A DNA stretch of 64,000 bases from Symbiodinium natans (GCA_905221605.1 CAJNDS010002849.1:146963-210962), one strand, 5' to 3'. Positions 1 through 9,811 are shown, counted from the first letter of the stretch. Translations and numbers: made by a program. The notes: generated by a model not told the origin, from the letters alone.

Positions 1-490
1 CATGGGTCAAGGCTCTGCCCCTTAAGCTATCTTGAAGCCAATGCGAATACTCCGACAGCAGCAATCATCAAACAACACCCTCACCTGAGTTCCCCATCCC
101 CGTCAGGAGTCCATGATCTCCGCTGTGACCAGTGCTTCAGCCTCTTCCACCCTTAGAAGTTGCAGGCCGCAGGCCTCTTGAAGCTTCATATGAGTTGTGA
201 AATAGGCCCCCCCCCCTTCGTAGCTCTTAGCCCAGAAGCTCTTCCTCTTGGGGCACCTTTGAGGTGAGAATGTTGCCCAAGAGCACGGTGTGGTGGTCTG
301 CGTCCACCTGCTTAAGGGTGGGGGGTCTTGTCAAAAGGGGTGACTTTGGGATGCACAGCGGGTCCTCAGAAAGCTTGCTCGACATGGGGCTGACCAGCTC
401 CTCAGTGAACTTGCAGACACTGGGAGCGATCTTTCAAGACATCCCCAACTGTACCCCGCGGGGGGGCAACCCCAGGATTTAAGACAAAGT
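1..490. other. Spacer with no supported gene
   Basis: No frame here has convincing protein character; the only 72-codon frame (264-482, +) is low quality. The stretch ends at the start of a short leader that is shared with a second telomere-type array at 58.5 kb. Confidence 0.5.
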
Positions 491-551
491 AGGCCGGAGA
501 ATTAAATTAGGGTTTTTTTGTTTGTTTTGGGGTTGTTTTTGTTTTTTGCTT
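491..551 (+). repeat. Leader preceding TTTAGGG array (copy 1)
   Basis: The sequence AGGCCGGAGAATTAAATTAG followed by a T-rich run leads directly into the TTTAGGG array. Nearly the same sequence (one extra T, one G to A change) precedes the array at 58567. A shared non-telomeric leader suggests that the two arrays are copies of one dispersed unit rather than independent additions of telomere sequence. Confidence 0.7.
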
Positions 552-864
552 TAGGGTTTAGGGTTTAGGGTGCAGGGTTTAGGGTTTAGGGTTTAGGGTT
601 TAGCGTTTAGGGTTTAGGGTTTAGGGTTTAGGGCTTTTTTAGGGCTTTTTAGGGTGTAGGGTTTAGGGTTTAGGGTTTGGGGTTTAGGGTTTAGGGTTTA
701 GGGTTTAGGGTTTAGGGTTTAGGGTTTAGGGTTTAGGGTTTAGGGTTTAGGGTTTAGGGTTTAGGGGTTAGGGGTTTAGGGTTTAGGGGTTAGGGTTTTT
801 AGGGTTTTTAGGGTTTAGGGTTTAGGGTTTTCAGGGTTCAGGAATTAGGGTTTAGGGTTTAGGG
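551..864 (+). repeat. Interstitial TTTAGGG array 1
   Basis: Long runs of TTTAGGG with occasional variants (TTTAGCG, TGCAGGG, TTTTTAGGG). This is the plant and dinoflagellate type of telomere repeat. The G-rich strand reads rightward on the plus strand, opposite to what a left chromosome end would show, and unique sequence lies to its left, so it is interstitial. Confidence 0.95.
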
Positions 865-1020
865 TGTGTCAGGGGAGGGCGCGCGCTCGGGTGTGAAACA
901 CCCCGGGCCGCGCGCTCGCGTTGCCCGTCAACCCAAACTATACTCCATTAGGGTTTAGGGTTTATGGAATTTACTTTCTTGTGCTCTGATGCTTGCTTTG
1001 ATGTTTTTAAAGTTGCGCTG
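865..1020. other. GC-rich spacer
   Basis: Short GC-rich segment with GCGCGC motifs and single TTTAGGG units. No frame or RNA gene seen. Confidence 0.5.
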
Positions 1021-1760
1021 TTAGGGTTTAAGCTGGGGTTGGGGGTAGCCTCGGCCCTTTTGGGGCCTTCGGCGTGTCAGGGCCCGTAGAGGCCCTTATT
1101 TATTTGAAGGTCAGGGAAGCCCTTTGTGCTTGCTCCTGGATTCCCCTTCTTTTAAGGGCCTCAATTAAGTTGGTGGCTCTTGGGGCCTTTTGGGGGCTTC
1201 CTGGGGGCCTTCCTGGCCTTCTCGGGGAAAAAAGAAGGAAAAAACCATCCATTTCAGTACCAAAAAATCGCATTTTTCATTGCGGGTACGGGCATCCTGG
1301 GGTCCCCCTTCTTTTAGGGGGCCTTTTGAAGCCTTTTGAAGCCTTTTGGTGGCTCTTGGGGTCTCTCGGGGCCTTGTTCGGACCTTCGGCGTGTCAGGGG
1401 CCGTAGAGGCTATTCATTTGAAGGTCAAGGAACCTATTAGTTTTTTTTCGCCAATGAGTATTTCAATGGCTAGGGTTTAAGCTGGGGTTCGGGGTAGCCT
1501 CGGCCCTTTTCGGGCCTTCGGCAAGTTAGGGCCCGTAGAGGCCCTTATTTGCTTGAAGGCCTTCGCAGGGTTTTGCGGTGTTAGGGTTTAAGCTGGGGTT
1601 CGGGGTAGCCTCGGCCCTTTGCGGGCCTTCGGCACGTTAGGGCCCGTAGAGGCCCTTATTTGCTTGAAGGTCGCAGGGTTTTGCGGTGTTAGGATTTAAG
1701 CTGGGGTTCGGGGTAGCCTCGGCCCTTTTCGGGCCTTCGGCGCGTCAGGGCCCTTGCTGA
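1021..1760 (+). repeat. 108-110 bp GC-rich repeat family
   Basis: Four copies begin near 1021, 1471, 1581 and 1689 with TTAGGGTTTAAGCTGGGGTT, followed by a block that includes GTAGCCTCGGCCC and GGGCCTTCGGC. The last three copies are in tandem with spacings of 110 and 108 bp. Each copy starts with a telomere-like TTAGGGTTTA. The arrangement resembles a subtelomeric satellite mixed with telomere repeats. The 110-codon plus-strand frame across the first copy follows the repeat and is not taken as a gene. Confidence 0.8.
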
Positions 1761-2540
1761 TTTGGGGGCTTCCTGGGGCTTTCCTGGTCCTTTTGGGGTG
1801 AAATGGAGGGGTGCCCAAAGCTATCGATTTCAGTACTAAAAAAGAACATTTTTCATTGCGGGCAGGGGTGCCTAAAACCATCGTCTTCAATATTCAATTT
1901 TCATTGTGGGCACGGACAAATCTTGTGGTCCCCCTTCTTTTCGTGGGCCTTTTGAAGCTTTGAAGCCTTTTGGTGGCTCTTGGCGCCTCTTGGGGGCTTC
2001 CTGGGCTTTCCTGCCGCTTCAAGCGCAAAAAAGGGTGCAAAAGGGGGCGTTGGCCGGGGCCCAGGGGCCCTTGGCCCCGGCAGGCCCTTGGCCCGGAAGG
2101 GCCCTTGGCCGGTTTTGGGCGGGGTCTTAGTCTAGAACAGAGCCCTTTGCGTTCTGGGGGCCTCTTGGCTTCTCCCGGCCTTGGCCCCCCTTAGCCAGAA
2201 GCTTGCTCGGGGCCCTTGGCCTGAGGGGGGGTGGGGCTTTGACCCGAAAACGTAGAAAGGGTCTTTGGCCCAAATTTGTTCGGGGGGCCCTTTGGGGGCC
2301 TAGGCCTCGAGGGCCCTTGGTCCAGCGGGCCTTGGCCCGGGGGGCCCTTGGCCCGGGGGCCCTTGTCCTGGAACCCTTGGGTGAAAAAGCCCTATTTGAC
2401 CCAAATCAGGAAATTCAGCAACCAGCCTGTGTGGACGGTCCAGGAATCCAGCCACCAGGGCAGGGGGCGCCCTCCGGGGGGGCCCGGCAAACCCTGAACC
2501 CGAAACCCTGAACCGACCTCCAGAGGCAAAGGGTTACGAT
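1761..2540. repeat. GC-rich spacer with duplicated block
   Basis: A block running CCCCCTTCTTTT then GGGCCTTTTGAAGC then CCTTTTGGTGGCTCTTGG occurs at about 1291-1360 and again at about 1925-1990, so the 1.0-2.0 kb region contains a longer imperfect duplication of about 630 bp spacing. The rest is GGGCCCTTGGCC-like short repeats. Several 65-100 codon frames here are Gly/Pro/Leu-rich by-products of the repeats. Confidence 0.6.
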
Positions 2541-2551
2541 TTGGGGTTATA

Positions 2552-2673
2552 CTTTAGCTACGCTAAAGGTGGTCTGGGTGCCGGCCATCCCTTAACCGAG
2601 TACTGACGTTGTCGTAAAAAAGGCCGATGTCCGTTGGCCTGTCCAGGACAGACGGTGAGGCTTAACCCTCACC
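2552..2673. other. Cluster of three perfect hairpins
   Basis: Three perfect short inverted repeats lie within about 120 bp: CTTTAGC-tac-GCTAAAG at 2552-2568, CTGTCC-a-GGACAG at 2639-2651, and GGTGAGG-cttaac-CCTCACC at 2654-2673. A structured non-coding RNA or a protein-binding region is possible, but no known RNA family was recognised. Confidence 0.5.
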
Positions 2674-2766
2674 TTTCCGTTTCTCTTTTCGCTTGGGCGC
2701 TCGGGCTGTAAGGCCCTCGGCCGAGCGTTCGGGGTCTGTCGCTCGACGGAAGCGACCCCTCACTTA

Positions 2767-3098
2767 GTTTAGGGTTAGGGTTTAGGGTTTAGGGTTTAGG
2801 GTTTAGGGTTTAGGGTTTAGGGTTTAGGGTTTAGGGTTTAGGGTTTAGGGTTTAGGGTTTAGGGTGTAGGGTGTAGGGGTTAGGGTTTAGGGTTTAGGGT
2901 TTAGGGTTTAGGGTTTAGGGTTTAGGGTTTAGGGTTTAGGGTTTAGGGTTTAGGGTTTAGGGTTTAGGGTTTAGGGTTTAGGGTTTAGGGTTTAGGGTTT
3001 AGGGTTTAGGGTTTAGGGGTTAGGGTTTCGGGGTTAGGGTTTAGGGTTTAGGGTTTAGGGTTTAGGGTTTAGGGTTTAGGGTTTAGGGTTTAGGGTTT
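2767..3098 (+). repeat. Interstitial TTTAGGG array 2
   Basis: About 47 nearly perfect TTTAGGG units with a few TGTAGGG and TTAGGGG variants. Same orientation as arrays 1 and 3. Confidence 0.95.
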
Positions 3099-3344
3099 GT
3101 CTCGCCGCGCCGCGGCAGTAGATGTCATGCGGAGATGGCGCCCCAACACACCCAGGGGGTGTGAGGGGGCGGCATATGTCGCGGCGGCGTATATTGAAGT
3201 TGGAGCCACCACAACCAGAAAGGTTGGGTTGTTTTATTTTTCCCGCCCCCTGCTTACGCAGGCATCCACCCAACTTTTCTCCTTTTAGGGTTTCGGGCTA
3301 ACGCCCTAAATTCCCACTTCCCATCCCCCATCCTTCGCGGGGGA
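3099..3344. other. Spacer between array and G-rich tract
   Basis: GC-rich sequence with one TTTTAGGG unit near 3285. Short frames on both strands (3076-3273 minus, 3097-3288 plus) have no recognisable content. Confidence 0.4.
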
Positions 3345-3636
3345 AGGGGAGGTGGGGGGGGGGTGGGGAGGGGGGGGGAGGGGGAGGGAGGGGGGAAGGG
3401 GAGGGGGGGGGGGGGAGGGGGGGGCGAGGGGGGAGGGTGGTGGGGGGGGGGTGGGGGAGGGGGGGAGGGGGGCGGGGGTGGGGGGGTGGGGGTGGGGTGG
3501 GGGTGTGGTGTGGGGAGGTGGGGAGGTTGGAGGGGGGGAGGGAGGGAGGGGGGGGGGGGGGGGTAAGGGGGAGGGGGCCAGGGGGGGCCAGGGGGGGCGG
3601 GGGGGGGGCCAGGGGGGCCAGGGGGGGCAGGGTTCA
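3345..3636 (+). repeat. G-rich low-complexity tract
   Basis: About 290 bp of almost pure G with interspersed A, T and C (GGGGAGGG, GGGGTGGG, GGGGCCAGG). It has many runs of four or more G and could form G-quadruplexes. The Pro-rich (minus) and Gly-rich (plus) frames across it are artefacts of composition. Confidence 0.9.
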
Positions 3637-4025
3637 AAAAAACCGGGTTTGTGGGTTTGGTAGTGGGTTTTTGAGCAATCGCCCAGGCTGACCTGCCTTG
3701 CGGCCCCTCTGGTCCCTCAACACGCTCCGTCAGGGGCCCGGCGCCAGGGGCCTCCGGAGGGGGGCCCAGGGACCACGTGCAGAAGCCACTTTCGGTACAG
3801 GTCGCCAGGTTTAGGCTTTCTTAATAATACTTGAGAATCGGAGAAGGGGGGCGGGGTACCCCAGGCGGGGTACTGCACCGGCACTGGAGGTGCAGCTCAC
3901 GCTCAACACAACTCTTTAGGCTTGCACAGGAGCTCCAAGCGATGGTGCTAATCGCTGTCGGGTGATTTCTGGGTCCAGGCACCCTAGAGAAGGGTGGGTA
4001 CGGCCTAAGCAGGCCTGGGTGGGAA
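3637..4025. other. Spacer, no gene seen
   Basis: Mixed-composition sequence between the G-rich tract and the third array. Nothing coding or RNA-like was recognised. Confidence 0.4.
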
Positions 4026-4300
4026 TTTAGGGTTTAGGGTTTAGGGTTTAGGGTTTAGGGTTTAGGGTTTAGGGTTTAGGGTTTAGGGTTTAGGGTTTAG
4101 GGTTTAGGGTTTAGGGTTTAGGGTTTAGGGTTTAGGGTTTAGGGTTTAGGGTTTAGGGTTTAGGTGTTAGGGTTTAGGGTTTAGGGTTTAGGGTTTAGGG
4201 TTTAGGGTTTAGGGTTTAGGGTTTAGGGTTTAGGGTTTAGTGTTTAGGGTTTAGGGTTTAGGGTTTAGGGTTTAGGGTTTAGGGTTTAGGGTTTAGGGTT
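4026..4300 (+). repeat. Interstitial TTTAGGG array 3
   Basis: About 39 TTTAGGG units with only isolated changes (TTTAGGTG, TTTAGTG). Same orientation as arrays 1 and 2. Confidence 0.95.
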
Positions 4301-4940
4301 GCCCTCAGGTGCAGACCGAAAAAAACGTTTGTAAAAATGCATGAAAAAGCAGGTCCCCCCCCCCCCCCCAACAATCTCCCGTCAAGATCTCCCGAAAAAT
4401 CTGCCTAAATCAAGAGCCGTGCTTCCTCGGGGTTCGTGCCATTCCGCATCAATCGCAGCTGCTTGACCTCGGCTTCAAAACTGCCAGCCCACGACTGGCA
4501 CTGACGCGCAAAGCTGTTCAAAAAAAATCAATTCATCTCGGTTTGATAGAGGGCTTCAGGAGTTGTCGGGCTCTCGAAGTCAAACCAGTTCTAGAGTTCA
4601 CGAAGTGGTTGAAGGAGGTGGGCTCAGGGTGGCTCAAGACCTCGAAATGTCCCCTGGAACACGCTTGGGCCGCCTCAGTGGCCCACCTGAGAGCAGAGAC
4701 TTAACGATATTGTTGATTATTAGGCCTACAATCTATAGTTCAGTTTTGCATTTGAAGAAGCGTGCAGTGCAAGCAAGGCTCCTGCTTCGGAACCAGTTGC
4801 TCCATTGTCGACAGTGCAGACGCCTCGATTCAGACCCCAACCGCTGACACTCCAACGACCCGCTGAACCGGAAACTGGGGCAAAAGGACTAGCAACTCCA
4901 TAGGCGAGGTGCCAGAGCTGGATATTTCTAAGGCGTGGCA
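4301..4940. other. Spacer with weak frames
   Basis: Holds a run of 14 C near 4355-4369. Weak frames exist on both strands (4563-4847 plus; 4726-4941 minus), the minus one including VSGWGLNRGVCTVDNGATGS. I cannot decide whether either is an exon. Confidence 0.3.
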
Positions 4941-4950
4941 TTCTGTAGCA

Positions 4951-5178
4951 CTAGCTGCCTCCCTGCCAGCGAGTCGCCGGAGGGTTCGGCTTGTGGAATG
5001 TCTCGTAAAGCTTGGAAGCGACAGACGTGGCTAACGCTGCCTGCGCGGACGTTGCGAGCGGATCCCTCCGAGTCTCTGTTGAAATCCAAATTCTCTCTTC
5101 TTTTTCTCCACTGCCTTGGCTCCTCCAGCGAACCCTACGAACACGCAGGACACTCGAGGGGAAACTGCAGAACCACAC
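4951..5178 (-). CDS. Candidate exon, unknown protein
   Basis: Unrecognised. The minus-strand frame has good protein character in its second half, with a charged stretch (EERIWISTETRRDPLATSAQ) followed by an Ala/Ser-rich helix-like segment and a KLYETFHKPNPPA stretch. It ends at an AG-rich junction just before a stop, as an internal exon would. The overlapping plus-strand frames are less regular. It may belong with the short frame at 5834-6010. No function can be inferred. Confidence 0.35.
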   Translation of the reverse strand: MWFCSFPSSVLRVRRVRWRSQGSGEKEERIWISTETRRDPLATSAQAALATSVASKLYETFHKPNPPATRWQGGS

Positions 5179-5833
5179 CTTCTTACGGACTGAGAAGCCT
5201 AGCCTCTGACAGCAGCGGCCGCCAATGCAAGAATGGGAAAAGCTGTTTGGACAATGTTTTGGAGCAAGAAAGCAATCTTCCTCGACAAGATCCCTTTATG
5301 CATGCATGGAGGTTTCTGGCATGCAGCAGCTCTCCCTGTTGCGAGTAAGAAGAACCTCCCCGCCGCACTGAGCGAACTCAGAATCATGTGCAGACTGATA
5401 CGCCGTGGGGACGAAAGCTTTGTGGACTATGAACAGCTTTCACACTCTCACGGACAAAAGAACTATTTACCACCAACAGGAGAAGTTCTCGTCCTTTGTC
5501 GTCCGGCCAGTGTGGTGGCTCTACAGCCTACGAGCCTACACGACGATTGAAGTAAGCAAGGGAGAGAGTGGGGAACCTCCGACATCCTGGCCGTTTCAAT
5601 GCGCTTGGCGCGGTCCAGCCCGCCTTAAACTGCAGCCTACAGAAATGGATGCTGGATGCTGATAGCCTCCTTTCCACTTTGACTCTCGGGGGAAAAGTAG
5701 ACCAGCTGGCTACGGCTTGCAGCATGTCAAGATGAGCATATGCATACGCTGACTTGCAGCCGACTGCCATGTCCCGTTTGAAAGTGAGTGCCCATGGCAG
5801 AATGCTGAAAAGCCAAGCATTGCATGGTCAGGC

Positions 5834-6010
5834 TCAACTACTAGAACCCAGCAGTCCATGCAGTCCATGCTCCTCACGCCTGATGATTTCCTTGAACAGT
5901 CCTTTAGACTTTCTGGCCTTCTCCTCCCACGCATCCAGGCGCATTCCGGTGAAGGAGGTGGATGCCAAGGGTTCGAGGATGATCCTAGGCCGAAAGCCCT
6001 CCTTGTGCAT
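5834..6010 (-). CDS. Short frame or exon of 58 codons, unknown protein
   Basis: Unrecognised. The minus-strand frame starts MHKEGFRPRIILEPLA, continues with FTGMRLDAWEEKARKSKGLF, then a basic/acidic helix KEIIRREEHG, and stops with TGA at 5834. Residue composition (many K, E, R and few rare residues) is much more protein-like than in the other frames of this stretch. A possible GT donor near its end (after HGLLG) means it could be an internal or terminal exon of a longer gene rather than a complete protein. Confidence 0.4.
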   Translation of the reverse strand: MHKEGFRPRIILEPLASTSFTGMRLDAWEEKARKSKGLFKEIIRREEHGLHGLLGSSS

Positions 6011-7021
6011 GCAACTACGACATACTTGATGCTGTTCCCTATCCGCACATCTATCATCTCATCTCTCCTCTCTAATCACATCTGTCTCTTTCTAGCAGGT
6101 CTAGCCTCCTGACGTTTACTTATCCGGAACACTGTCGCGCTCTTCTTCCCCGCGTTCTTGAGGCACATGCCCTCAAGCCCAAAGCGGAGAAGGGTCACAC
6201 GCGTCTAGTCTAGTTGAATCTTGAAGGCCCAACCCTCTTCAGGTGCTCAGGTGTACTAAAACTCTCCACCAAGGTTCCCGTCTTTCTCAAGTAGCTCTGC
6301 CGCTCCTCGGCTTGCTCTTACAGGCCCACCCAGGCACGAGCCTAGTGACTTCGTGTTCCAGCCCAGCTCGAAAAACTGATCCCAAGACTGTCGGGGACTT
6401 GAGAGTGTCACCGTTGGGAGATCATTTTGCCAACTCGAAGCAAAGTCTCAGAATGCCTGGGGCCTTGGGGCCTTGGGAATTCTAGTAGATCCTTGCAGGC
6501 AAAAGGCGTGCTGCTTTTTCGAGTGCATGACGACCTTGAACAGGGTTCAACAGATGCCGAAGGATGTGGAGGGAGTTGGGGCCCTTGGAATCTTCCGGAT
6601 CCTTAAACCTTCACAGCAACCGTTCACTTATCTCGGCACCTATATTTACACACGTGCGCTGCCAGCAGGATGGCATTGGCACTGTAGATGGACCTTTTTG
6701 GCATTAGAAACAGATCTTGTCTCCGTGGCCTCTAGCGCATTGGTGGGTCTTAACCAACCTGTACGACATCTCGGGGGTCCGAGAAGCGTGGTGTACTGTG
6801 ATCAAGCATTGTCTCGATGTTCTCACTCGTGCTGTTCGGTGGAGTCTTTTTGCCGTTTTTGTCAGAAGCTCGTGGGACACAAGAGCTCGAATGCTGAAAG
6901 CAAGCTGCTGGGGCCTTCGTCAAGGATAGGAATGCAGAACGCCCAAAGTTGTAATCAGCTCCTGAAATTCTGGTCCAACTGTGGGGCACATATACATATA
7001 TGTATATATGAACCGTATTCT
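6011..7021. other. Spacer with ambiguous frames
   Basis: A 228-codon plus-strand frame (6473-7159) runs through here into the inverted repeat and a TA microsatellite, and shows no domain. An overlapping plus frame (6717-6929) has slightly better character. Neither is called as a gene. Confidence 0.3.
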
Positions 7022-7038
7022 TCTATATATACACACCT

Positions 7039-7083
7039 ACGTGCTACCCCGACCCACCAGAACCCACAGTTTGAGCTTCGCAT
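7039..7083 (+). repeat. Left inverted repeat of the element
   Basis: Begins ACGTGCTACCCCGACCCACC and ends TTTGAGCTTCGCAT. It is preceded outwardly by a TATATATAC run. The matching copy is at 10954-11000 on the other strand. Confidence 0.8.
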
Positions 7084-7136
7084 ATGCACTTGGAAGGTTA
7101 CGAAACCAGACAGTTTTTGTATTTCAAGATCATTCA

Positions 7137-7157
7137 ATATCCGGAGGGTGAGGGTTT
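7137..7157 (+). repeat. Direct repeat inside left end
   Basis: A 21 bp sequence starting ATATCCGGAGGGT matches 18 of 21 positions with 10511-10531, in the same orientation. It may be a subterminal motif or a shared relic with telomere-like GAGGGTTTA character. Confidence 0.4.
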
Positions 7158-7465
7158 AACGTTCTGTGCACACGCGTGCAGTGTTTTCCTACACAGTGCA
7201 GCGGCTCGCTCCATGGGACACTCGCCCATAGTACGTTGGAGATCCCTAACACAGGGGCATCCCTCCTACGAGCATGAGAAGCCGCAAGTCTCACTCCTAC
7301 CTGCACGACACTCACACAAGCACAGCTCAGCACTCACTCCTACCGACCCTACACAGCGCACAGCACTCACCTAGTAACAAGCAGCTCGAGCACAACGCTA
7401 AGCAGACTGTAGGTGTATGCACATGCCTATCAACGCAGAAGCAACGCGGCACATTGTTTTCCTTG

Positions 7466-9811
7466 TCATTTGAAGTCCAGAGCGTGCTCCCCTCTCAGAG
7501 AGCTCTGAACCCCAGCAGGCAGCATGGCTACACATGCTTTGCACCACGGCCTGCCCAAGGCCACACCGTGAAGAATGTCGTCTATCCACATGACTCCTTC
7601 TTTGAAGATGGAGCGTTGCCCTTCCTGGGCTTGGCGCCAGCGGCAGGCTGGCTGTGGCTCTGCTACCGTGGCTTTGGCAGCTAACACGTGGATAGCAGAC
7701 CGCTCACGCACACTCGTGAGCAGTTTTACTGGCAGGGCTACAGACACCGGCGGCGACGTGCTAGAATCTGCAAGGCGACGAAGCCATGTAAACAAGTCAC
7801 CGCTTTTATCACGCGTGATGAGATGCTCTGGGTCGATTGCACGCAACTGCCGCAAGTGATCAAGTGCGGTATCGAACGACACACCCTGAACATGTGCGAC
7901 CACAACTGCAGCTATGCACGGCGCATGGTGCACTCCGGCCGCGCAGTGGATATAGACAGAACCCTTGGCAGCCAGGGTGTTGAAAAGGCACTGGCGAACA
8001 GCTGCCCAACTCTCCTGCCTAGACGTGGAGTCCGCTAGGGGAATGTGGAGGCTGTACACGCCTGGGTGGGCATACCTTGGCTCGTCCGCAATGGACTCAC
8101 GGGCGCAAGAGATTACAAGCTTGACATCGTGGTGTTGGAACATTTGAGCATGTGCCTGAAGAGGAGGGCCGCCTAATAAAACCAACGGAAGGGGGCGGCT
8201 GGGGTCCCACCTGGCTACGACGGTCGGCGGCTCAGGATCACAACTCCGGCCTGGACGAACCCAGCGATTTCTGGCTACACGCTCAAACAAACACTCTTGA
8301 GACTCAGAGTCGCGCTCAGGCGTCATTACAGGCTCCTCGACCTGTACAGGAGCTGCCGGGGCAGGGCTGGCAACAGGCTGGGTCAGAGGCCGCCTATCAA
8401 GGATTAGCTTTGGTCTGGATTCAGAAGGAGCTCTCCGGCCGTCAAGCTTAACGAGAGACAGATCTGGAGCAGTTGCAGCACTCCCTGCGCTCACTGCACG
8501 CGCTGGCACCGCCTCTCGCGGTCTCTTGCACTGCTTCTGGCGCACGGGCGCAGCGGGCAGCTCAACTGAGTGCGTACGGAGACGCGCCAAGCTGGAGTGG
8601 CGGAGGCGGAAGGCTTGCTCGCCTGTCATGCAATGCGACCCACGCCACGCATACTCCACCTCAGCAGCCTCTGCCAACTCGGCAGCCACAGCTTGGCGCG
8701 CTCTCTGGAATGACACGCGGATGCACTCGCTATCAGCATGCTCCCACGAGGAACAGGCCTGATCGAGAAGGAGCTCCTTCATGACGTACCTGAGCTGGTG
8801 CTTGATCAAAGTCGCTTGTTTAAGCTTTGCCCGATGATATCGCCAGGGCATCACATTCTGGCCGCGACGCGGTTTTTCTAACCAATTCCCCAAAGCGCAC
8901 ACTTCAGTGGGATCCAACCCTCCCAGCAGTGATAGTGTAACTGGAATTTGGCGCCAGGACTTCGAACTAACTCGACGCGACTCAGCCGGTGGCAAGAGAG
9001 ATGACATGGCCAGGCACACCTGGCTACGCACAGCCTGGGGCTTCAACTCCTCACCCGAGGTGACGCGAAAACCCACACACTTCTGCAACTCCGGCTTGTC
9101 TTGCCTTCTCAACGCCTCCAGGAACATGCCACCGAAGTCGCAATTAGTGATTGAAAATCTCGGGCAACTCCAAAGAAATCCTGCCCGTAAACGGCCTTGC
9201 TTGCCGCGCACACACTCGAACAGCATGGTACACTGGTCCAACTGGATGAGTCTGCTACGTTGCACATGCATGAAACGCACGCAGCCCGTTGCTTGACACC
9301 ACGTAGCAAATAACCCTGGCCAGTCCGGATGGCTGTTGCGGTGGGCAATTGCAATCTGCTGTTCCAACAAGAGCAGCATAGCCGGCTGTGCAACTGGGGC
9401 CTGCTTAGCACCATGCCCCAAAGCTCCGGGCTTGGCAGTTCGAAACGTGAGAGCTAGATCAAGATCTATAGCTAGGTGCAGACGCTTGCGCATGAAGCAC
9501 AAAGCAGGCAACACGCGGCTGGCTGCTGGACTATCCATGACAAACTGCGCCACTTGCACAGCGGATAGGTCCGCAACACACGCTGCCTGCTGCCCTGCCC
9601 ACTCGCAGAGCTCTGACCATGTGCGCGCCACCTTGCGCAACGTCGCTTCTTCTGCTGACAACAGTACTGGATCATGGGCTGACTTCAGCACCTTGCAACT
9701 GCTTGGCGAACTTGCTGGCCTTTTGCAAAACCTCCACCAGCAACGGGCGGTGCTTGGCGTTGCTCTCTGAAAGAGGGGCAGCTGAGCTCTTTTGTGTTGC
9801 GCTTGCAGCAC
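7466..9811 (-). CDS. Tyrosine-recombinase-like plus dual-specificity-phosphatase-like fusion protein
   Basis: Uninterrupted frame of 781 codons, by far the longest non-repetitive one here. About residues 45-360 resemble the phage-integrase-like domain found in dinoflagellate mobile elements: a conserved Arg near 287 (SWRQIPVTLSLLGGLDP), then ALGNW, then MPWRYHRAK with a candidate nucleophile Tyr near 325. This assignment is from recalled family pattern. A basic, Pro/Ala-rich linker follows. About residues 555-695 look like a dual-specificity phosphatase: strand motif LVISCARE, then VYIHCAAGVHHAP with Cys at about 623. The motif should be HCxxGxxR; the Arg position holds His, so catalysis is doubtful. 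The last 70 residues are unassigned. The start at 9811 is only the frame limit; the natural N-terminus probably lies in the overlapping frame ending at 9672. Confidence 0.7.
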   Translation of the reverse strand: MLQAQHKRAQLPLFQRATPSTARCWWRFCKRPASSPSSCKVLKSAHDPVLLSAEEATLRKVARTWSELCEWAGQQAACVADLSAVQVAQFVMDSPAASRVLPALCFMRKRLHLAIDLDLALTFRTAKPGALGHGAKQAPVAQPAMLLLLEQQIAIAHRNSHPDWPGLFATWCQATGCVRFMHVQRSRLIQLDQCTMLFECVRGKQGRLRAGFLWSCPRFSITNCDFGGMFLEALRRQDKPELQKCVGFRVTSGEELKPQAVRSQVCLAMSSLLPPAESRRVSSKSWRQIPVTLSLLGGLDPTEVCALGNWLEKPRRGQNVMPWRYHRAKLKQATLIKHQLRYVMKELLLDQACSSWEHADSECIRVSFQRARQAVAAELAEAAEVEYAWRGSHCMTGEQAFRLRHSSLARLRTHSVELPAAPVRQKQCKRPREAVPARAVSAGSAATAPDLSLVKLDGRRAPSESRPKLILDRRPLTQPVASPAPAAPVQVEEPVMTPERDSESQECLFERVARNRWVRPGRSCDPEPPTVVARWDPSRPLPLVLLGGPPLQAHAQMFQHHDVKLVISCARESIADEPRYAHPGVYSLHIPLADSTSRQESWAAVRQCLFNTLAAKGSVYIHCAAGVHHAPCIAAVVVAHVQGVSFDTALDHLRQLRAIDPEHLITRDKSGDLFTWLRRLADSSTSPPVSVALPVKLLTSVRERSAIHVLAAKATVAEPQPACRWRQAQEGQRSIFKEGVMWIDDILHGVALGRPWCKACVAMLPAGVQSSLRGEHALDFK

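Noticed and set aside
551..864. True chromosome end at the left side
   Set aside because: A left end would read CCCTAAA on the plus strand; here TTTAGGG is on the plus strand and unique sequence lies outside it.
2520..2760. 5S rRNA or other known RNA gene
   Set aside because: The hairpins do not match the conserved internal sequences of 5S rRNA, tRNA or U6 that I can recall.
3254..3663. Pro-rich and Gly-rich frames of 84-127 codons
   Set aside because: They translate the G-rich tract; composition artefact.
6473..7159. 228-codon plus-strand gene
   Set aside because: No domain; it runs through a TA microsatellite and the left inverted repeat of the element.
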